Part shown: positions 22,098-24,068 of the stretch, in pieces
Layout of the letters: each line of letters begins with the position of its first letter
Position numbering within the stretch: position 1 is the stretch's first letter
Origin: a virus
Virus record (IMG/VR): IMGVR_UViG_3300043425_000361
Coordinates: 1 to 24,068 of that record
Strand: one strand, 5' to 3'
DNA: 24,068 bases
Translations under genes and position numbers: made by a program
Notes under the pieces: generated by a model
The model's input: the letters and a program-made list of their open reading frames with translations, nothing else
Told to the model about the DNA's origin: nothing
The model's database searches: none

Positions 22098-22840
22098 TAC
22101 TTTGCTCTCCATGGAAAATTACCGCTATAAAGTTTATTCATAAATTCGTTACCCTCTCGAAAAAATACTTCCGCATCGGGGCGCAATCTGTAGTTCACCG
22201 TGTATAGTCCTGTGCATCCGTAACTGTAGTAATCCTTAGCCGTAGACACCGCCACCCTTGATAGCAGTCGGTCTGTCCAGTAGTAGTCGGTCTGTAGGGT
22301 GCTATTGATCTTCATCAGAAACTCGGTCTTAAAACAGTAGCAGTTCATGTCAACCAAATTAATATTCTTCCAACTAGCAAAGATACCAAGGCTATCGCAG
22401 TCATCATTAAATAGGTAGTTATCGTTTTGATCCACACACTTGCGTAGGCTATAGCACCACTCGTGTTCTCTATCTTTAACTCTAAACATGCTTAGCATTG
22501 ACTCTACATGATTGGGTTCAAACCAGTTGTCCTCATCCAAAAACAATACATGCTCGGCATTGACTAGATTGGATATACCCGCATAAACTCGATTGCCAAA
22601 AAACTTGACTCCATCCTTCTTACTCCAATGTTTGTGAGGTTTGCCCGTATTCTCGGGCAGTAGGATGATTTTCTTGTTGACGTAGTCTCCGGCATAAAGT
22701 ATGTTCGACACCTTTTGCGCATGCTCAGCGCCATCAACTACAATCCAATGCTCACATGGTTGGTTGTTAGTAGACTCCATCGCCTTGGCTAAAAACGGCA
22801 GTCCTGTTGTGGGGGTTATGACTACGGCAGGTGCAGTCAT
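22097..22840 (-). CDS. GT2-like glycosyltransferase (DED motif)
   Basis: A 247-residue protein with the GT-A plan: an opening strand VVITPTTGLPFLAKAM, a WIVVDGAEH strand (32-40), then the metal-binding motif VLFLDEDNWFEPNHV with D102-E-D104, and further cysteine/tyrosine-rich strands. It would transfer a sugar from a nucleotide donor; the acceptor is unknown. It starts within the stop of the Cys-rich gene (ATGA) and ends one base into the next glycosyltransferase (TAATG). The two glycosyltransferases differ clearly in sequence, so they probably add different sugars rather than being a recent duplication. Confidence 0.83.
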   Translation of the reverse strand: MTAPAVVITPTTGLPFLAKAMESTNNQPCEHWIVVDGAEHAQKVSNILYAGDYVNKKIILLPENTGKPHKHWSKKDGVKFFGNRVYAGISNLVNAEHVLFLDEDNWFEPNHVESMLSMFRVKDREHEWCYSLRKCVDQNDNYLFNDDCDSLGIFASWKNINLVDMNCYCFKTEFLMKINSTLQTDYYWTDRLLSRVAVSTAKDYYSYGCTGLYTVNYRLRPDAEVFFREGNEFMNKLYSGNFPWRAK

Positions 22841-23109
22841 TTCTCACTCGCTTTCTTTAGTATTGCTCTAGCGAAAAATACAAATGGTTGATTTGCTAAT
22901 CTTGCTGTTCCGTCGTCGACTTTTGTCCAATCATCCATTGCCTGTTTCCAAATTTCTTCTATTTCCTTATCACTTAACTCTTTTATTTGTGGTGAACAAG
23001 TATGAATTGAATCGCCAGTTACTCTTTGACCACAATCAAGACAAGAAGTCCAACAAACACACTCGTTTGGTATTCTGTGGCATTGATTACAAAAAACATT
23101 TGCGTTCAT
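22837..23109 (-). CDS. Small zinc-ribbon-like protein with FARAI C-terminal motif
   Basis: A 90-residue protein with two modules. Residues ~7-38 hold CNQCH, CVC and CLDC plus HTC, a cysteine/histidine set likely to bind one or two zinc ions. Residues ~43-90 hold LSDKEIEEIWKQAMDDW, then FVFFARAILKK, a module I have seen at the end of many small phage proteins of unknown role. It probably contacts nucleic acid or protein. Both ends overlap neighbours (ATGA). Confidence 0.75.
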   Translation of the reverse strand: MNANVFCNQCHRIPNECVCWTSCLDCGQRVTGDSIHTCSPQIKELSDKEIEEIWKQAMDDWTKVDDGTARLANQPFVFFARAILKKASEK

Positions 23110-23279
23110 TTCTTAATCCTGTCCCATATAGCGGGTATCGGCATACCTTTGATGTGTTCCCACCCAATGTATACACAGGCAAACATAATGAATAGGAAGA
23201 ACCCAAACACCGCCATGAATATGATGATGGCAAAGGTAGCCACAAATAGAATCAATAAGTTAATAATTGTTCCAATCAT
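23106..23279 (-). CDS. 57-residue membrane protein in the coupled gene chain
   Basis: A 57-codon gene whose ATG overlaps the stop of the methyltransferase gene (ATGA) and whose TGA overlaps the start of the Cys-rich gene (ATGA), so it exactly fills an otherwise empty 165-base gap. The product begins MIGTIINLLILFVATFAII and stays hydrophobic through FMAVFGFFLFIMFACVYIG, giving one long or two short membrane helices, followed by a short polar C-terminal tail (~17 residues, ending WDRIKK). The function is unknown: a holin-like, membrane-anchor or superinfection role can be imagined but nothing in the sequence decides it. Confidence 0.85.
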   Translation of the reverse strand: MIGTIINLLILFVATFAIIIFMAVFGFFLFIMFACVYIGWEHIKGMPIPAIWDRIKK

Positions 23280-23809
23280 TTCTTCACCACCGCAAGTTGA
23301 TAGTTCTTCAATAGCAAATCGTACTTACCTACAAACCCCATGAGGAAGCCATCAATCCCGCACTTGGTCGGCTCGTGTGGATACTCGTAGTCATCAAACA
23401 GCATCACACCGCCTTGACGTAGTAGTCCCCAAGCCATGGCTGCATCGGTCAAAGTCGCTGCTGGATCATGGCTTCCATCAATGTAGATAAAGTCAATCTG
23501 TTGTCCATGCCCGATTAGTCTTGCTAGAGCTTTGTAAGAAGTGTTTTTGGTATGGCATACGACTTGACCAACAACAGCAGCTTCTTTGGTGTTTTCCCAA
23601 AAGCGCTGCTCTACCTCTGGCATATTAGGAAATGGATCAATGCACTCTATGAATCCGTCTTTTGGCATAGCGTTCTGTAATAACCAGCAAGTGGAACGAC
23701 CTTCGTAGGATCCAATCTCTAAGAAATGACTACGCTTTTCACCAAGCGCATCCATGCACTTCTGAAAGTTTGGGATATTGTGGCTAAACCAATCAGCAGT
23801 AAAGTTCAT
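23276..23809 (-). CDS. Class I SAM-dependent methyltransferase (Methyltransf_24-like)
   Basis: A 177-residue methyltransferase. Motif I is FLEIGSYEGRST (29-40), an acidic ECIDPFP strand follows at ~55-61, and the signature IDFIYIDGSHD (105-115) plus LFDDYEY (137-143) supply aspartates and H114 that could hold a divalent metal, as in macrocin or CalO-type sugar O-methyltransferases. It is short for the family but appears complete. The start overlaps the preceding stop (ATGA). With the FkbM enzyme and two glycosyltransferases downstream it probably belongs to a glycan-tailoring set (inference). Confidence 0.82.
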   Translation of the reverse strand: MNFTADWFSHNIPNFQKCMDALGEKRSHFLEIGSYEGRSTCWLLQNAMPKDGFIECIDPFPNMPEVEQRFWENTKEAAVVGQVVCHTKNTSYKALARLIGHGQQIDFIYIDGSHDPAATLTDAAMAWGLLRQGGVMLFDDYEYPHEPTKCGIDGFLMGFVGKYDLLLKNYQLAVVKK

Positions 23810-24027
23810 GCTTTCCTCACACGTTTTTTAATTGCAACAATACCTTCTTCGGGGTCTACTTTTTTACGGGCTTCCATCATGGCATCTGATAAGGCATAAC
23901 ACAACATGGCAAACCGCTCGTTGTTTTCGGTTTCACCCACCCCAATACTTTTACCGCCCATACTAGGAATAATTGCCATCATCGCAAACATCGCAAAGCA
24001 ATCTCTTAAATCATCATCACCTATCAT
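23806..24027 (-). CDS. Small conserved phage protein
   Basis: A 73-residue protein beginning MIGDDDLRDCFAMFAMM and ending with a basic tail (KKRVRKA). The middle contains FAMLCYALSDAMMEARKKV, a YAxADAMLxAR-type helix that I recall in many short phage hypothetical proteins beside modification and replication genes. The function is unknown. GGAGAG lies six bases before the ATG. Its stop overlaps the methyltransferase start (ATGA), and its start directly follows the TAA of a partial upstream frame. Confidence 0.75.
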   Translation of the reverse strand: MIGDDDLRDCFAMFAMMAIIPSMGGKSIGVGETENNERFAMLCYALSDAMMEARKKVDPEEGIVAIKKRVRKA

Positions 24028-24068
24028 TTAGCACTCTCCATACGATTTACCTACACCTGATTCACAAC
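24028..24068 (-). CDS. C-terminal end of an upstream gene (partial)
   Basis: On the - strand one frame is open from the right edge to TAA at 24028-24030, which abuts the next ATG. Only 12 codons are visible (CESGVGKSYGEC). The other two frames stop within this stretch. The tight junction fits the operon style, and two cysteines in 12 residues hint at a small Cys-containing protein, but this is too short to assign. Confidence 0.42.
   Translation of the reverse strand, partial: CESGVGKSYGEC

Overview
This window looks like part of the genome of a tailed double-stranded DNA bacteriophage, most likely a podovirus-type phage of a Gram-negative host. The evidence is a run of virion genes on the + strand that meets a tightly packed block of replication and modification genes on the - strand, with almost no non-coding DNA. 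AGGAG-type ribosome binding sites and TTGACA-type promoters are also present. There are no rRNA, tRNA, transposase, integrase or CRISPR features. The host is not identifiable from the sequence; an aquatic proteobacterial host is only my impression from the protein style.

Positions 1-12577 (+ strand) hold the virion and DNA-ejection genes. In order they are: the end of a head-to-tail (gp10-like) protein; a protein with a C1q-like C-terminus; a glycine-zipper protein with a conserved ADGEFVVPADVV tail; a GNAT-fold protein in the position of T7 gp13; a Gln/Gly-rich virion protein; a lytic transglycosylase-containing internal virion protein; and a 1903-residue polyvalent protein with a zincin (HEIVH) domain. 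Inside the disordered linker of that giant gene is an overlapping 63-codon reading frame with a perfect AGGAGG ribosome binding site. It is the strongest candidate here for something undescribed.

A GC hairpin at 12586-12602 separates the two convergent blocks. Its best U-tract lies on the - strand side.

Positions 12648-24068 (- strand, read from right to left) appear to hold three transcription units. The first enters from beyond the right edge and runs to 19324. It is a chain of genes coupled by ATGA, GTGA, TAATG or TAG-at-ATG junctions: a small conserved protein, a Methyltransf_24-type methyltransferase, a 57-residue membrane protein, a Cys-rich zinc-ribbon-like protein, two GT-A glycosyltransferases, an FkbM methyltransferase, a Cas4/RecB-like nuclease with a probable Fe-S cluster, a small unknown protein and an HNH-like basic protein. 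The second unit starts at a promoter at 19300-19327 and carries a 72-residue protein and an SNF2-type helicase. The third starts at a near-identical promoter at 17473-17500 and carries a coiled-coil protein, a 51-residue secreted six-cysteine peptide, a probable ssDNA-binding protein, an HTH regulator, an AEP primase-helicase and a small end gene. In both promoters the -35 box TTGACA contains the TGA stop codon of the preceding gene.

Together the - strand genes would copy and process phage DNA and modify a glycan or other acceptor. The + strand genes would build the tail and the ejected internal proteins. No DNA polymerase, terminase, portal or capsid gene is in the window; these presumably lie outside both edges.
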